From Diphasiastrum complanatum (lineage: Eukaryota > Streptophyta > Lycopodiopsida > Lycopodiales > Lycopodiaceae), in NCBI GenBank assembly GCA_029204225.1, contig CM055111.1, positions 15,813,207-15,877,206 of the forward strand: DNA of 64,000 nt, written 5' to 3'. Under the pieces are notes generated by a model, which saw nothing but the letters and a program-made list of their open reading frames with translations, made no database searches and was not told the origin of the DNA. Each line of letters starts with the position of its first letter. The stretch's first letter is position 1. Shown here in pieces: positions 32,115 through 43,610 of the stretch. The position numbers and the translations under genes are program-made.

Positions 32115-33181
32115 AGTTGTATGTCATCTCTTAGGCCTCTCAGAAAGAAAGTGAGTAATAGCTGGGGGGGTAATTGCACCATGGCATCTACCTGTTGTGT
32201 TAATTCAGTTAATCTACGATGATATTGACGAACTATTTCACCTTCACCTTGTTGAAGTGAGCTGATTGTAAACAACAAACCATCGGGGGTGCGATGTGGA
32301 GCATACTCAAGTAGAAACCGTCTAAGAAATTCTTCAGTGGTCTCAATAGACCTCCTAGGCAAGCTATAATACCATCTGCTCGCTGATCCAAGCAAGATAA
32401 CTGCGAAAAACATCATTTCGTGGTGGGGATCGGTGATTCGATTAATGAGACATGCGGTCCAAAATGCATTAATGTGAAACTCAACATCTTCATATGGGGC
32501 TCCATGATACTCAAGATTCGCTCCTTTGAGCTTGGGTAACTCTCCTACGGTGACATGGATTACTAACGGCTCAGTCGGTCTTCCTGCCATGCTTATATGT
32601 TTTACCTCAGAGGCTGCTAATGGAGGGGCTTCTGGTGTAATATCTAAAAATATATACAACTATTTCTCGGGCAATTCCCCTTCTTCTCTCTCATCTCCTA
32701 GATCATTAATCTCATCTTCAGATAGGGTTTTAGTCTCTACTATCTCAAGGTGAGGCCAAGGCTTCCTAAGTCCTTTCATCTTAGGAGTCAGTAAAATACT
32801 CAAAGATGGTGGTCGTATTTCTTCATCCAAGTGCTTCCATGGTAGTGAACCTATGGTGACTGATCAAACGTAGTATTTTGTCTACCGGATAATACTCAAC
32901 TATTGTTGTTTACGCAACTCATGGTCTGATCTTAACTCGTCGATTTATGAAAAATGTCATATTGTACCATCTTGTGAAGTTTAGGTTTCATCCGAGATCT
33001 TAAGGTAGCCAGTATGGTATCTCAACAAGACGTGGTAACTTCTCTCATCTCATTAGTAAGATATAGGGTGGGTATCTCATAAATGAAATCAATCAACTCA
33101 ATAGGACAATTCCTTTTTGGTGTGTAGCAATGACACCGTAAATACAATATGGGGAGTACCTATTTTTTTGTGGTTCGTGGG
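32115..33181 (-). pseudogene. Gypsy gag N-terminal region, inverted
   Basis: On the minus strand from about 32740 down to 32115 lies a Retrotrans_gag-type domain. It starts with an acidic leader (KTLSEDEINDLGDEREEGEL), then LPKLKGANLEYHGAPYEDVE, SRWYYSLPRRSIETTEEFLR and QQGEGEIVRQYHRRLTELTQ, and ends FFLRGLRDDIQL where the frame stops. The natural continuation lies on the plus strand from 33182 (LPIVVCQSSPQTS). Inverting about 1.07 kb between 32115 and 33181 would bring the two halves together in frame, and a CAACT is present at both breakpoints. The acidic leader is separated from the domain by an in-frame stop near 32660. Confidence 0.8.
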
Positions 33182-33889
33182 CAACTGCCTATTGTAGTAT
33201 GTCAGAGTAGCCCTCAGACTTCAATGGAAGCCATAAGTAAAGCTCTTGTAGTGGAGGATGCACAGATTACCATCACACATGCATCAAACATATCTAGAGT
33301 TGTGAATAACATAAACCTTAGAACGGATGTGTATGAGCATAATACAGTTAGAGGAAATCAAGTCCGCAACAATCCCCAGCCATTACAAGAGCGAAGACCT
33401 CTAGCAGCAATGCCAGAACCACAGCCACCACCCAGACTTTTAGAATTGATGCCACCTAATACTAGAAGGCAAGTTTCTGGCCCAGAGAAGGGATATGAGA
33501 GTATTGGATCTAATTATGGTCAAGATGACATTAAAGAGATGCTCAAAGGATACATGGATGTCATGAATGAGAATATGTCAATATTATCTTCAAATGTGAA
33601 CTTCTTAAAGCGACAACAGAATTTGTTAGGTCAAAGGAAACCATTTGACCAACCCCTAGGTATACTATGTCGATTCTGCCAAGGAAACCACTTGAATAGA
33701 AACTGTCCTAGCATAGTTTGTGCTTTTTGCAAAAAGACAGGTCACCAAGAAGATAGATGTTGGGCTCACAGAGAAGCTTTAGTGGTGCCTAATCTAAGAC
33801 CAGGACCTGTGAATCATAGATCACAAGATGAAAGAGTAGTTGACACCCCCAGATTAGTCGGCTTTCTACATGGACCATCTATAATATGA
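33182..33889 (+). pseudogene. Gypsy gag C-terminus with two zinc knuckles
   Basis: An open frame runs from 33149; authentic gag resumes at about 33182 (LPIVVCQSSPQTSMEAISKA). It continues through a Pro/Arg-rich stretch and a coiled segment (DDIKEMLKGYMDVMNENMS) to two adjacent CCHC knuckles: CRFCQGNHLNRNC near 33670 and CAFCKKTGHQEDRC near 33720. The frame stops at 33889. Gag packages the RNA and forms the particle; two knuckles are unusual but not unique for plant gypsy elements. It is separated from its N-terminal domain by the inversion described for 32115-33181. Confidence 0.82.
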
Positions 33890-34858
33890 TCTCAAGACAA
33901 GGGCAAAGCTAAACTGGAGGATGAACGGCCTCTAGTGAATTTGATAGAGATCGAGACAATGAGGTCCATAAAGACAAAAGAAGAAGTACTAGCTGTGACC
34001 AGAAGTAAGACACCGTTGGATCCTCCCACTACGTCTTTGAAGAAGGTAGTTGAAAAAAAGACAATTGATGTGCCTATCTCGCACAAGACGATAGATCTCT
34101 CAATGATAGTAAGTACACCCATAGTCAACATCGACAAAACAGAGCCAGGAGAAGTGGAAAGATTGGAAGCTAGAAAGCCACCTAAGATAGTTCAAAAGAA
34201 GGAAAAGGTTGAAATTGTACCACACAGAAATAGAACCATAGTAAGATGGATTTGTGACATGGACCACAGCCCTAGGATTGGAAACCTAGATTTGAGTCGC
34301 ACTTTGAATGAATTGAGATTAGAGATAGACTTATGGCAGTTACTCCAACTTTCACCCACAGTCTGCCTGAAGGTGAAGCAGATGATGAGGCCGATAAATT
34401 TGGGAATGAGGAGGATAGAATTACCTGTGATAGGAAAAGTGGACAACAACATAATAGACCGATATTGTCCCAAAGTTGATGTAACTATGGATAGTTTAGT
34501 TATCCAAGGACCTATGGTAGATGCGGGATCGGCGATGAATATAGTAAGCCTAGAATTGGCAGACAGGCTTGGAATAGACCTGGAGCCCACTTCATTGACT
34601 GCCTTGAAGTTGGTCAACAACTTTGTCATCAAACCTGAAGGAGAAATGAGATCTGTCCCTATTACAGTTGCTGGAAAGACTGTGAATGTGGACTTCTATG
34701 TCATGAGAATGCTAGCAGGCTATAAGAGCTATTCTCTCATATTAGGGAGGCCTTGGTTACGATTAAGTGACTGCACAGTAGACATTCCTGCAGGACTATT
34801 GATTTTGGGTAGAGGGAAGAGCCGAATGGTAGTTGATGGACACCCCGAGACCCCTTAG
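33890..34858 (+). pseudogene. Gypsy linker and aspartic protease, DAG active site
   Basis: The frame 33935-34858 directly continues the gag-pol direction. It has a Lys/Pro-rich linker, then DLSRTLNELRLEIDLWQLLQ, then a retropepsin-like core with VDAGSAMNIVSLELADRLG near 34518. The triad is Asp-Ala-Gly where Asp-Ser/Thr-Gly is usual. LILGRPWLRLSDC near 34738 is the conserved end of plant gypsy proteases. No RT was found downstream: 34859-35570 has only weak coding signal and stops. This is a gag-protease remnant of a different gypsy lineage from the one at 18710. Confidence 0.78.
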
Positions 34859-35627
34859 TCATAAAGAGCCCCCATACCCTTTTTAGAATGGGAAGAAGTG
34901 TCTAATGATGATTCAAGAACTGATACAGAAGATGATGAACACAATCAAATTGTACCTCCTGACAAAGACATTGATATCAGACTAGCGGGACATTATGCCC
35001 ATCACTTGAGAGAGTGGTTACTACTGCCTTGGGGCCATCAAAATCAACCCAATAATATGTGTTTGACCAAGAGATGGTGTAACCCCAACGAAAAGATGGA
35101 AAAAGGCTTTGATACTTCCTATACCTAAAAATACGTGATAGACCTTCCAAAGAAAGAAAGACACTGTCTGAGAACTTCCAACACAAATTCCTTGTAGATG
35201 CAAATCCTATTTTGATAGATGGTGATATTTCAACCTCTATCCTTGAGACAAGTACCCCTAGAACTGATCTCTGCAAGAAAGCCTACAAGTAGAGGAGGAT
35301 ATCTCTGTCGTGGAGAAAAGAATCACTCACTGACACAATTGCATTGTTCTAGACACAGAATGATTGACATCACCTCATGCGTATCTAATGGTTGCGTCCA
35401 TGTTCCTTGCACTCTATATTACATTGAGTTGGGCATATCCTCTATGTTGTCTGAAAAGGAGCATAATAGTTTGAGATTGAAAAAAAAGAAGAAGATGAAA
35501 ATGTGGGTTGAGAAAAAATATGTATATTGTGAAGAGCCATGGAAAAGCTGTAAGAGAATGGTAAGGTGAAGGGTCCCCAACCACAGACCCTGTTATTTCT
35601 TTAAAAAATCAACTTACCTAACAGAGA
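34859..35627. other. Unassigned sequence between gypsy protease and Helitron
   Basis: Weakly coding on the plus strand up to about 35570 (HYAHHLREWLLLPWG, and a Lys-rich tail near 35490) with stops between. It may be further gypsy sequence. No RT motif was seen. Confidence 0.35.
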
Positions 35628-36595
35628 CTATTTCAAGATGTTGCATGTTGAGCTTTCATTCAATTCCGTATGAGGAATTCTAAATCTAGAGTGCGCGGAC
35701 CTACCACCTTTCATTAACAATGTGGCGATCTCTGACGATGCAACTGTCAGTGCTATCCAATCTTGTGCATGCACGTACGACAACATGATACTATACAGAA
35801 ACGTCTTACCCGTACCACCTGGACCATCTACAAAGAACACTCCACCCACGTACCACACTTTCAAAAACCATGCGCTGATCACATTCAATCTCTCGATGTC
35901 AGCCTTTACTTTTAAAAGAGTCTCATCGATAAATATCTCTTCGCAAAATAGTGGAGAAAATTTGACATCGCTATCAGAAAGTGTGAAGCCAAAATTTTTC
36001 AATGACTTTCCCAAAGCCTGCATGTGCTCTCCACATCTAGAAGAGCCCTATCTATCATAATCTGACTCACAGTATTGGTCTCGCAGGTTACTGGTTTTCC
36101 TAACGCCTCCACGTAATAAATTTTCTACTAAATGGAGATCTATACACTTCCAAAGACCTAATGGGTCAGAAGGGACCGAAGTTTTGACGGAGTCCCCCCA
36201 CAACACCGCCTCCAGCAGGCAATTACTCCATTCCATCACATACTTTATTAGAAGTCTATGCTTGCAAGCATCTCTGAATGACAAAAACAACTCACCATCA
36301 AGTAAGCAAGTCCTTAAAACTTGTTGCACCTTTGACATGAGAGCAAAAGAACTTGCAAATAAAATCGCGCTCCTTTGGACGGATTGTCAAAATACATACG
36401 TCCTTTGCTCAGAATGGATTCTTCTATGGGTGCACCTTCGCACTCTCTTGTTGTAAATGTAAAATCGCGACAAGTCTTGCAAGGTACAACAACTCTCGAG
36501 CCTCCAAATTGCCACTTCTATTCCACTCAAAAAAAGTTGTCAAAGTTGTACTCGAATGACCTTCTATGACCTCCTCTAAATTAGATCCCTCATTA
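35628..36595 (-). pseudogene. Helitron PIF1-like helicase fragment
   Basis: On the minus strand, the N-terminal side (36595-36350) has LTTFFEWNRSGNLEARELLY and GRMYFDNPSKGARFYLQVLL. Then 36338-36048 has FLSFRDACKHRLL and VPSDPLGLWK. Then 36023-35628 has FFVDGPGGTGKTFLYSIM, a Walker A motif, followed by ALTVASSEIATLL, GGRSAHSRFRIP and ESSTCNI. This order is that of the helicase half of plant Helitron Rep/Hel proteins, which act in rolling-circle transposition. It has stops and frame changes and lacks the Rep half and the C-terminal helicase motifs. A copia LTR interrupts it at 36596. A shorter copy lies inverted at 59301-59640. Confidence 0.88.
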
Positions 36596-37756
36596 TGTTG
36601 GATTATTCTCCTTCTTACTAATCAACTAATCGTTAATCCTCATCCATTGTTTATCTAGTTCTGTGGATTTTTCCATGTTTTTATACAGTGTGCAGAATTA
36701 CAATTGTTTTTACATAGTCTGCAAAAATACACGAAGTTTGACAATAGTGTCGCATTTTTCGCCTATCGAAAATTGTGAGTAAATATGCAGAGTCACATTT
36801 TTCGCTTTTCTCAAAGTTCCTCAAAGGTTCATGAACTGACTCTTGCAAAGTATGGAGCTACCCTAAATCAGCTTTAAGGACACTGTTGGGTTTTTCTCAA
36901 AATGCTGTCGCATTTTTGCGACACCTTCGCCTGTGGCAATTTTAGTTCATTTCTGCAGAGTGAAAGTTTTGGTTCATTTATGCAGACAAACTATTTACGC
37001 CCAATTTCCACTGCTTCTCAACAATCAATTTATAAGAAGGAACTGGATGGATGCCAGCGGATACCAGCCAACTGGCGATCGCATTTAACGACCTAATTGC
37101 TTAGTATATATAGTTGTTCATATTCATATAGTTTTCAAGTTTAGAAGTTCAGAAATCAATGAAGAACCATTTGAATAATTAGCTCTCTCTCTCTCTCTCT
37201 CTCTCTAACAAGCCTGCGAGCTTCAACACTCCTGAGCATTCTAGCTCACTTCTTAGAGTTGTTTTAGAGATTGCTATTACTTATTAGCATTGCGCTTAAT
37301 TCAGACTTTCATTTTAGTTGCTCAGAGATAGCATGGAGTACGCGGCTTTGATCCGCAACTTATTGTACTCATTTACTTCTATTTTGTTTTCATACTGAAT
37401 CAATACTATCTTTTATTGCGTTCAACTTCATCTTAGAATGTATGCATTTCTATAGTTTTTCACGACTAATTATTTGTCTAGTGATTTGCGGCACATTATT
37501 TGTCTGATAATTCAATGCGTTATTGTTTGGCTACGTAATCGCTATAGTATTGATGATTTCAAAGCTAGTTAAGATCAAACGTGATTTTTATCACCATTGT
37601 TTTGTTTGAAATTGATAGGTGTAGTCATGCATAGAAAAAGAGGAAAATAGTTTATTCCGCTGCGGATGAAATTTTTTTTTCTAGATGTTCAAATAATTTT
37701 CATTCCAGTTCGCTTTTTTCAAGTTCGACCTATCTTCTGCACACTTCTTTCTCACA
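36596..37756 (+). repeat. LTR of copia element A
   Basis: Starts TGTTGGATTATT directly after Helitron sequence and ends CTTTCTCACA, adjoining a primer-binding site. It contains a TATA-type stretch TATATATAG at about 37105 and a (CT)n run at 37182-37206 that the right-arm copy lacks. The matching LTR on the minus strand is 58224-59300. Confidence 0.75.
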
Positions 37757-37789
37757 TGGTATCAGAGCATACCCACATGGTATAAGAGC
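37757..37789 (+). other. Duplicated tRNA-Met primer-binding site
   Basis: TGGTATCAGAGC at 37757 is followed 21 bp later by TGGTATAAGAGC at 37778, each preceded by CACA. The right arm has the same pair in reverse order (58191-58223). Confidence 0.8.
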
Positions 37790-39725
37790 GGTATAATCAA
37801 TTCAAATTACTATCAAAGGTCTTCTATGTTCCTAAACTCTCTACAAATCTGTTATCAGTAAGTAGAATTACAGATTTAGGTCATAAGGTAGAATTCGAAT
37901 TTGATCAATGCAAAAGTATTGATAGGAGTAATAAGATCCTTGCACTTGGCAAGAGGCAGGGTTACTTACATAGATTGGCACACTGTTATTCTGAGTCTTG
38001 TCAAGTCTTGAAACCTCTGTTCTAGTCAATAAAGTATTATTATGGCATCATCACTTAGGACACTTGAATTATGCATCTGTTTTGAACATGTCCAAACAAT
38101 CCATGGTTCTTGATCTCGACTATCCTTCTGGTAAGGTCGATCTCCTTGTCTATCATAGTTGCATCTTTGGAAAGCAGACTAGGATTCCTTTTAGATCAAA
38201 CCATAGCATGTAGGAAAAGGTCTGTTAGATGTTGTTCATACATATATATGTGGACCTATGCAAACTCCTTCCTTGCTAGATGCAAAGTATTTCATTACTT
38301 TTATTGATGAATTCTCTAGAAGAACAGCTATTTATTTCATTAAACAAACATCAGAGGCTTTCATCAGATTCAGACAATTCAAAGACCGTGTTGAGAATAA
38401 AACTGGCAAACGAATCAAAGCATCGAGGTCAGATAACGGGGGAGAATACATCTCCACCGAATTTAAGGTATATTGCCTTAACAATGACATTGAACAACAA
38501 TACATTACCTCCTATTCGCCTTAGTCAAATGGTCTTGCCGAGAGAAAGAACAGAACCTTAGTTGAATCGCCAAAGTGCATGTTATCACATGCGACACTTC
38601 CAAAGTGCTTTTGGGCTGAAGCTGTTTCAACAACAACCTATATTCAGAACAGATGTCCTACTAAAGGTCTCTCAGAAAAAACACCATTCAAAGTCTAGAC
38701 AGGTACCAAATCTTCTTTATCAAACTTGCGAGTTTTTGGATATACTACTTTTGCGCAAATTCCTCATGATCTCAGGAAGAAGCTCCACGTCCAAAGTATC
38801 AAATGTGTTTTCATCAGCTACACTACTTCAGATAAAGCCTAAAACTTGTTCGATCCCATCGAGTCGAAGATATTCACTAGCTGGGATGCCATCTTCATCA
38901 AAGATCAGTTTCAAGGTCTCAAAGGAGAAGGCAGTCCCCATGTAGCCGACCTATCAAATTCTCCTGACACATTGAACTTTCCAGTTCCTCAGTCGACTAT
39001 TCCCATTGGGGTTCCAAGCTCATCTACTTTTGATGAACAACAAATCAACGGCGAATCAGAAGATGATGATGTTGCAGATCAGCATTCCGAATTCGACATG
39101 ACCGATTTGGGTGAAGCTCATTTCTGCCTGGGTATACAAATCCACAGAGACAAAAAACAGAAGTTGGTCTACATCACACAACAGAGGTACATGTACAACA
39201 TGTTAGTCAGATAAAATCTGATTAATTGCAGGTTAGCTCTCTCACCAATGAGACCAGGTCTCAGATTGTCAAAGGACCAATGTCCCCAAACAATTCATGA
39301 GAAGTAGCAGATGCATGAGTATCCTTACCATTCTATTATAGGATCTCTTATGTATGCCATGATCTATACCAGGCCAGACATAGCTTTTGTAGTTAGCTCT
39401 CTCAGTCAGTTTATGACCAATCCTGGTGTAACACATTGGAAGGCTCTTATCAGAGTCATGAGATATCTTTGAGCTACTATGGACTTTTGCATTTGTTATG
39501 GAGCAGTCGACAATGACAACTCAATTTACTTAGTGGTTACATAGATGCAAGTTGGGCAGGAGATGTAGACACTTGTAAATCCACTATCAAATTTACATTC
39601 TTCCTCAACAATGGTCTAATTTCCTGGAACAATCACAAGCAATCTTCAATAGCTCTATATTCCATTGAATCAGAGTATATCATAGCCTCTCAAGCTTTAA
39701 AGGAAGCAGTTTGGTTGCACTAGCA
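37790..39725 (+). pseudogene. Copia element A: integrase and partial RT/RNase H
   Basis: Order: protease/pre-integrase remnant (VFYVPKLSTNLL near 37825), GAG-pre-integrase (LLWHHHLGHLNYASVLN, 38030) and the integrase core, with ITFIDEFSRRTAIYF at 38290, SRSDNGGEYISTEF at 38430 and NGLAERKNRTLVE at 38530. The linker (FISYTTSDKA and a Ser-rich stretch) ends near 39090 and jumps straight to EFDMTDLGEAHFCLGIQIHR, which lies after the RT catalytic motif, so the RT fingers and palm with YVDD are deleted. The RT/RNase H remainder has many stops (YAMIYTRPDIAFVVSSLSQF). The gag region is missing. This is a non-autonomous, decayed element. Confidence 0.87.
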
Positions 39726-39800
39726 ACTAAGTGATTACGTAGCAAAACATAAAGCATTGAATTATCAGACAGATAATAAGAGATTAATAATGCAAAAATC
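39726..39800 (-). repeat. Copia A LTR fragment, reversed
   Basis: GTGATTACGTAGC.AAAC....GCATTGAATTATCAGAC matches the reverse complement of the LTR A stretch near 37495-37550. It marks the junction between elements A and B. Confidence 0.55.
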
Positions 39801-40859
39801 CATAGTAGATCGATGATATCTCATAACTCTAATAAGAGCTTTCCAATGTGTTATACCAGGGTTAGTCATAAATTGACTTAGGGAGCTGACTCCAAAGGCT
39901 ATGTTTGGTCTGGTACATATCATGACATACATAAGAGATCCTATTATCAAATGATAAGAATACTCACGTGCTCCTTCTTTTTGATTGTTCAGTGACATTG
40001 GTTTTTTGACAATTTGAGACCTGATTCCATTAGTGAGAGAGCTAACTTGAAATGTACCATATTATATTTGACTAACATATTGTAGATGTACCTTTGTTGA
40101 GTAATATAAATCAACCTTTGTTTTATGTCTCTTTGGATTTGAATACCAAGGTAGAAATGAGCTTCACCCAGATCGGTCTTGTCAAATTCAGAGGATAGCA
40201 TTGTCTTAGCTTTTATTAGATCGACATTGTTGTTGAAAAGCAATGCGTCGTCTACATACAAAGGGTTAATGTGACTATGAAGAGAATCACTATTCAACAT
40301 CTTGAGTGTGAAGAATTTCTTTCATAGATGTAACTTGGTAGTTACATCTCTCACATCATATAGTGAGTTCAGGATGTCCCAAACTTCTTTCAAAGTGTTG
40401 GCTTCAGCTATGTGGCCAATCTCAGTATCTGATATATTGAGGATAATTAGTGCGAAAGTGTTACCATCTCCATTTTGAGCCTTTTGTCTCGTCTTCAGGC
40501 TTTACTTCTGTACCTGTGACAACATCCCACAACTCATTGGCACTTACCAAGGTCTTCATTTTAAATTTTCACAAATGATAATTGGATCCATTTAGCCTGT
40601 CTACGATAAGACCACCGGCTTTACTTTGAGAATTCATCTGGAACTTTAGTGTGTCGATTGTATCGATGATGTTAAGAGGGAGATACCATGCTGCGCTACA
40701 ATTGGAAATCAATTATCTGATAGTAAAGCTGATGCTATGAACTGAAGAATATGATATCAATTTGATATCGCGAAAGATACCAATATTAGAGTTCTGATAT
40801 AATAGATCGCTCTAATATCATAAAGGTAATAGCTAATTAAAGAATTCACTCTGATACCA
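39801..40859 (-). pseudogene. Copia element B: gag N-terminus fused to RT, with PBS
   Basis: Minus strand, read from right to left. A Met-tRNA primer-binding site lies at 40859-40848, followed by decayed gag (SYRRQAKWIQLSF, IYQILRLAT). At about 40290 the gag frame joins RT directly: NPLYVDDALLFNNN gives the catalytic YVDD, followed by TDLGEAHFYLGIQIQR, LIYITQQRYIYNMLVKYN and, near 39930, MYVMICTRPNIAFGVSSLSQ. Zinc knuckle, protease, integrase and the RT fingers are missing. The same join exists in the right arm (57340-57400), so the deletion preceded the inverted duplication. The element is inactive. Confidence 0.85.
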
Positions 40860-41632
40860 TATTGGAAAGAGGTGATACGACGAAATAAATTAATCTGACA
40901 AAGTCAAAGTAGGTAAGCAACTTCATCGAACGCAGCGGAATAGGCCTTCTTTCCTATGTTTGACTATGCCTATCAATTTTGAAGAAAAAGAATTGATAGA
41001 ATCACGTTTAATCTTTAGCAACTAACTTTGATTGGTTAATATGATAAGAGAGTCACCATTCGACATCTTGAGTAAGATGAATCTCCTTCTGATAACCCTA
41101 TTATGCCAAAACAAAATGCCTAAACGCAAACTAACATCCAAGCATGGATCAAAAACATGCTGAAAAATGAAAAATTGGCATAGCACCCCAACAATGGAGC
41201 CAAAATAATAGCAGGTATTTCCTATCCACCTTCAAACCTAGACCCAAGCTCAATCAAGCATCAAGAGATGAAGAGGATTGTTGTCACTTGGAGGTTCGTT
41301 CCCATGGGAGCGATAACATAGTTCATAATCAAGCAAATGCTTGTGATCCACGTCTAACACTAACCATTAACACTATGCATTAGAGGAGTTCTTAATCCAA
41401 AAAGGACCCTTTGTAAAGATTCTTTTTATATTTTTTCTTAAATTTTCTTACACATGGACCAATCAAAACACTCAAATTTGAAATCTACGTAACGTAACTT
41501 TTTGAGTCCACCTTTTTATTCCACACAAAAAATGGCATAACTTTTTAGTGGTAAGTTCAAATTTAGCGGAGTTTGGTGCATTGGAAAGCGCTCAACAAGG
41601 GCGTTTTGATGATATGTTAGATGACATACTTA
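40860..41632 (-). repeat. Copia B LTR portion and gypsy LTR/PBS fragment
   Basis: The first about 180 bp are the copia B LTR end, related to LTR A (TTGATAG and CGTGATT blocks). From about 41100 the minus strand matches 56018-56560. It includes TTTTGGCTCCATTGTTGGGG near 41200, the form of a plant gypsy primer-binding site with leader, next to an LTR-like sequence up to 41632. Confidence 0.65.
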
Positions 41633-41639
41633 TGATAAA

Positions 41640-41990
41640 AATCTTCGAGCTTTAGATCCTCCAATGCTCAACTTGCATGGAATATTTCCTGTTTTACCTC
41701 ATAGCTTGTCATCTTTTTTTTATGTAAGCCTGCTTTGGACAACGCATCCTCTAATTTGGAAATAGCTTCCTTTTCAAAGGCCTCTGGCTCGGAATTCCAT
41801 GCAAAAAAAAGTGAAGATATATTATTTTTTCTATAATACGCACCTCCGCATGCAATGTACATATATGAACATTTCGTAGAGGAATCGGTTGTACATGTTT
41901 CCAATTAGGATCTTCTTGATCTCTTGATATTCATGTACTCCTTGTCATGTCAATTGATGTTTTCATACAGTACAAACAAGGGTGACTGTA
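41640..41990 (-). pseudogene. Fragment paralogous to the unrecognised gene at 23871-25244
   Basis: On the minus strand the fragment encodes DQEDPNWKHVQPIPLRNVHI, CTLHAEVRIIEKIIYLHFF, then FAWNSEPEAFEKEAISKLED and ALSKAGLHKKKM. The equivalent stretch at about 24810-24560 (minus) has the same order (RIIEKLIYLHI, LSKVG). The copy stops where the inverted-repeat arm begins (41632). It is frameshifted and lacks the C-terminal GMEKSH exon. The function is unknown. Confidence 0.7.
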
Positions 41991-43140
41991 CAAGAGGGTG
42001 GGTCCTTCCTTCACGTATGATAGGTTTTTAATTTGTTGATGTTGACCAGCTTATCAAATGGTTTCTCGTGTAATTCCGCTAACTAGGCTGTGTTGAAGAA
42101 CGTAAGGGTCATGCGTTCCAAAACGCTATTGGATTCCAGAACCTAGCTAGTTGGATTGTGTTCGAAGTTTACTAAATGTTAGTTGATAGGTTGTGGACCC
42201 GAGCAAACCCATAAAGTTTTTTTCTAGACAGATAAGAGGAATACCACATAATATATTTAGATGGACTTGGATATGATATTAGGGTTTTCTCACTCCTACC
42301 CTCAACCAAATTAAACCTCATTAGCCTCAACCAAACCTCATTAGCCTCACCAATTAATAAGAGTTACCAATGATGATTTAATAAGAGTTACCAATTAATA
42401 AGAGTTACCCACAAATCTCTCTTTCTTTTTCTCACACTCTTTATATCTCTATTACCAATGAGGAGTGTGAGGAGAAAAGGAGTTTTCAATTGAGGAGCAA
42501 AGGAGCTAGTGACCGATTTTCAAGAGGAGGAGCTAGCATCATTGTTGATTGAGAGAAGCATAGAGGGTGCTAGCTAAGGAGTAGAGTAGATGAGGTTATG
42601 CGGGTTCTCAAGACACACACACACATGCAAGGTGTGTCGACCCCTTGAGTATTGCGAAGAAAATTGAGAATGATATATCTCAAGGACCCCTTAAATCCGT
42701 GATCTTACTTTTGTGCTTATGAATATAAGATGAAAGCCTAAATCATCTTTACAGACATGCCCTATAATCTCAAATATGGAGATGTTGTATTGAACCCAAG
42801 AACCGAAACCCATGTTCTCTCGAAATAAGAGAGTACAAGGCATAACTCCACTTTCAGTATGGATGTACCTATGATGAGACTATGACCTTACTGAAACATC
42901 CTTTGAGGAAGCCTAAGTGACAATACAAATGCGAAACTTAGCTACACCCTTTGATACAAACCAAGTGTCTTATCCAAGAACCTTAATAAGAATCCAGGGG
43001 GGCAATATTAAAAGTGACTATGCTAATGAGGTCAAAATTCTTAGATACAATTATTATGGATAAAATAAAAAATGATGTGTGCATGCAGAGAATGGAAAAA
43101 AGCTTTTCAAGTGAATGAATTGAGTATGCTAAAAGCCTTA
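41991..43140. other. Unassigned region with short tandem repeats
   Basis: No gene recognised. At 42301-42416 the phrases AACCTCATTAGCCTCA (x2) and TTAATAAGAGTTACC (x3) repeat in tandem. (AC)n occurs at 42615-42625. Confidence 0.55.
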
Positions 43141-43150
43141 CACACATTAC

Positions 43151-43264
<114 letters not shown>

Positions 43265-43299
43265 AAAACCAAAAATGAGATTCAAAAACTAACTCTCCC

Positions 43300-43561
43300 T
43301 CTCTCTGTCCACACAAAATATCTCTCTAAGAAAACATTACCTTTCTATCTCTCTCGTAAAAAATATTTCACACAATCTTTCTTTTTTCTATAAAAGCATA
43401 AACATTACCTCTCTTCTCTGTCTCTTTCAATCTCTATCTCTTTTCTGAAAACATAAACTCATAACCAAAAATCAAAATCAATTCATTCACATTTCATTCT
43501 TCTTTTTATACACACATTAGCCCCCCCGACCCCCAACCCCCCCCCCCCCCCCCCCCCCCCC

Positions 43562-43610
<49 letters not shown>

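Larger units (their letters stand above)
36350..41632. repeat. Left arm of a large inverted repeat
   Basis: The order Helitron helicase, copia A LTR, duplicated PBS, copia A, copia B (opposite strand) and gypsy LTR/PBS recurs in reverse orientation at 56018-59640. For example, the open frame at 36902-37096 reads almost identically on the minus strand at 58991-58797, and 40300-39989 minus matches 57350-57700 plus. The left arm is longer: about 1.7 kb of copia A/B present here (about 38250-39925) is absent from the right arm. Confidence 0.88.
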
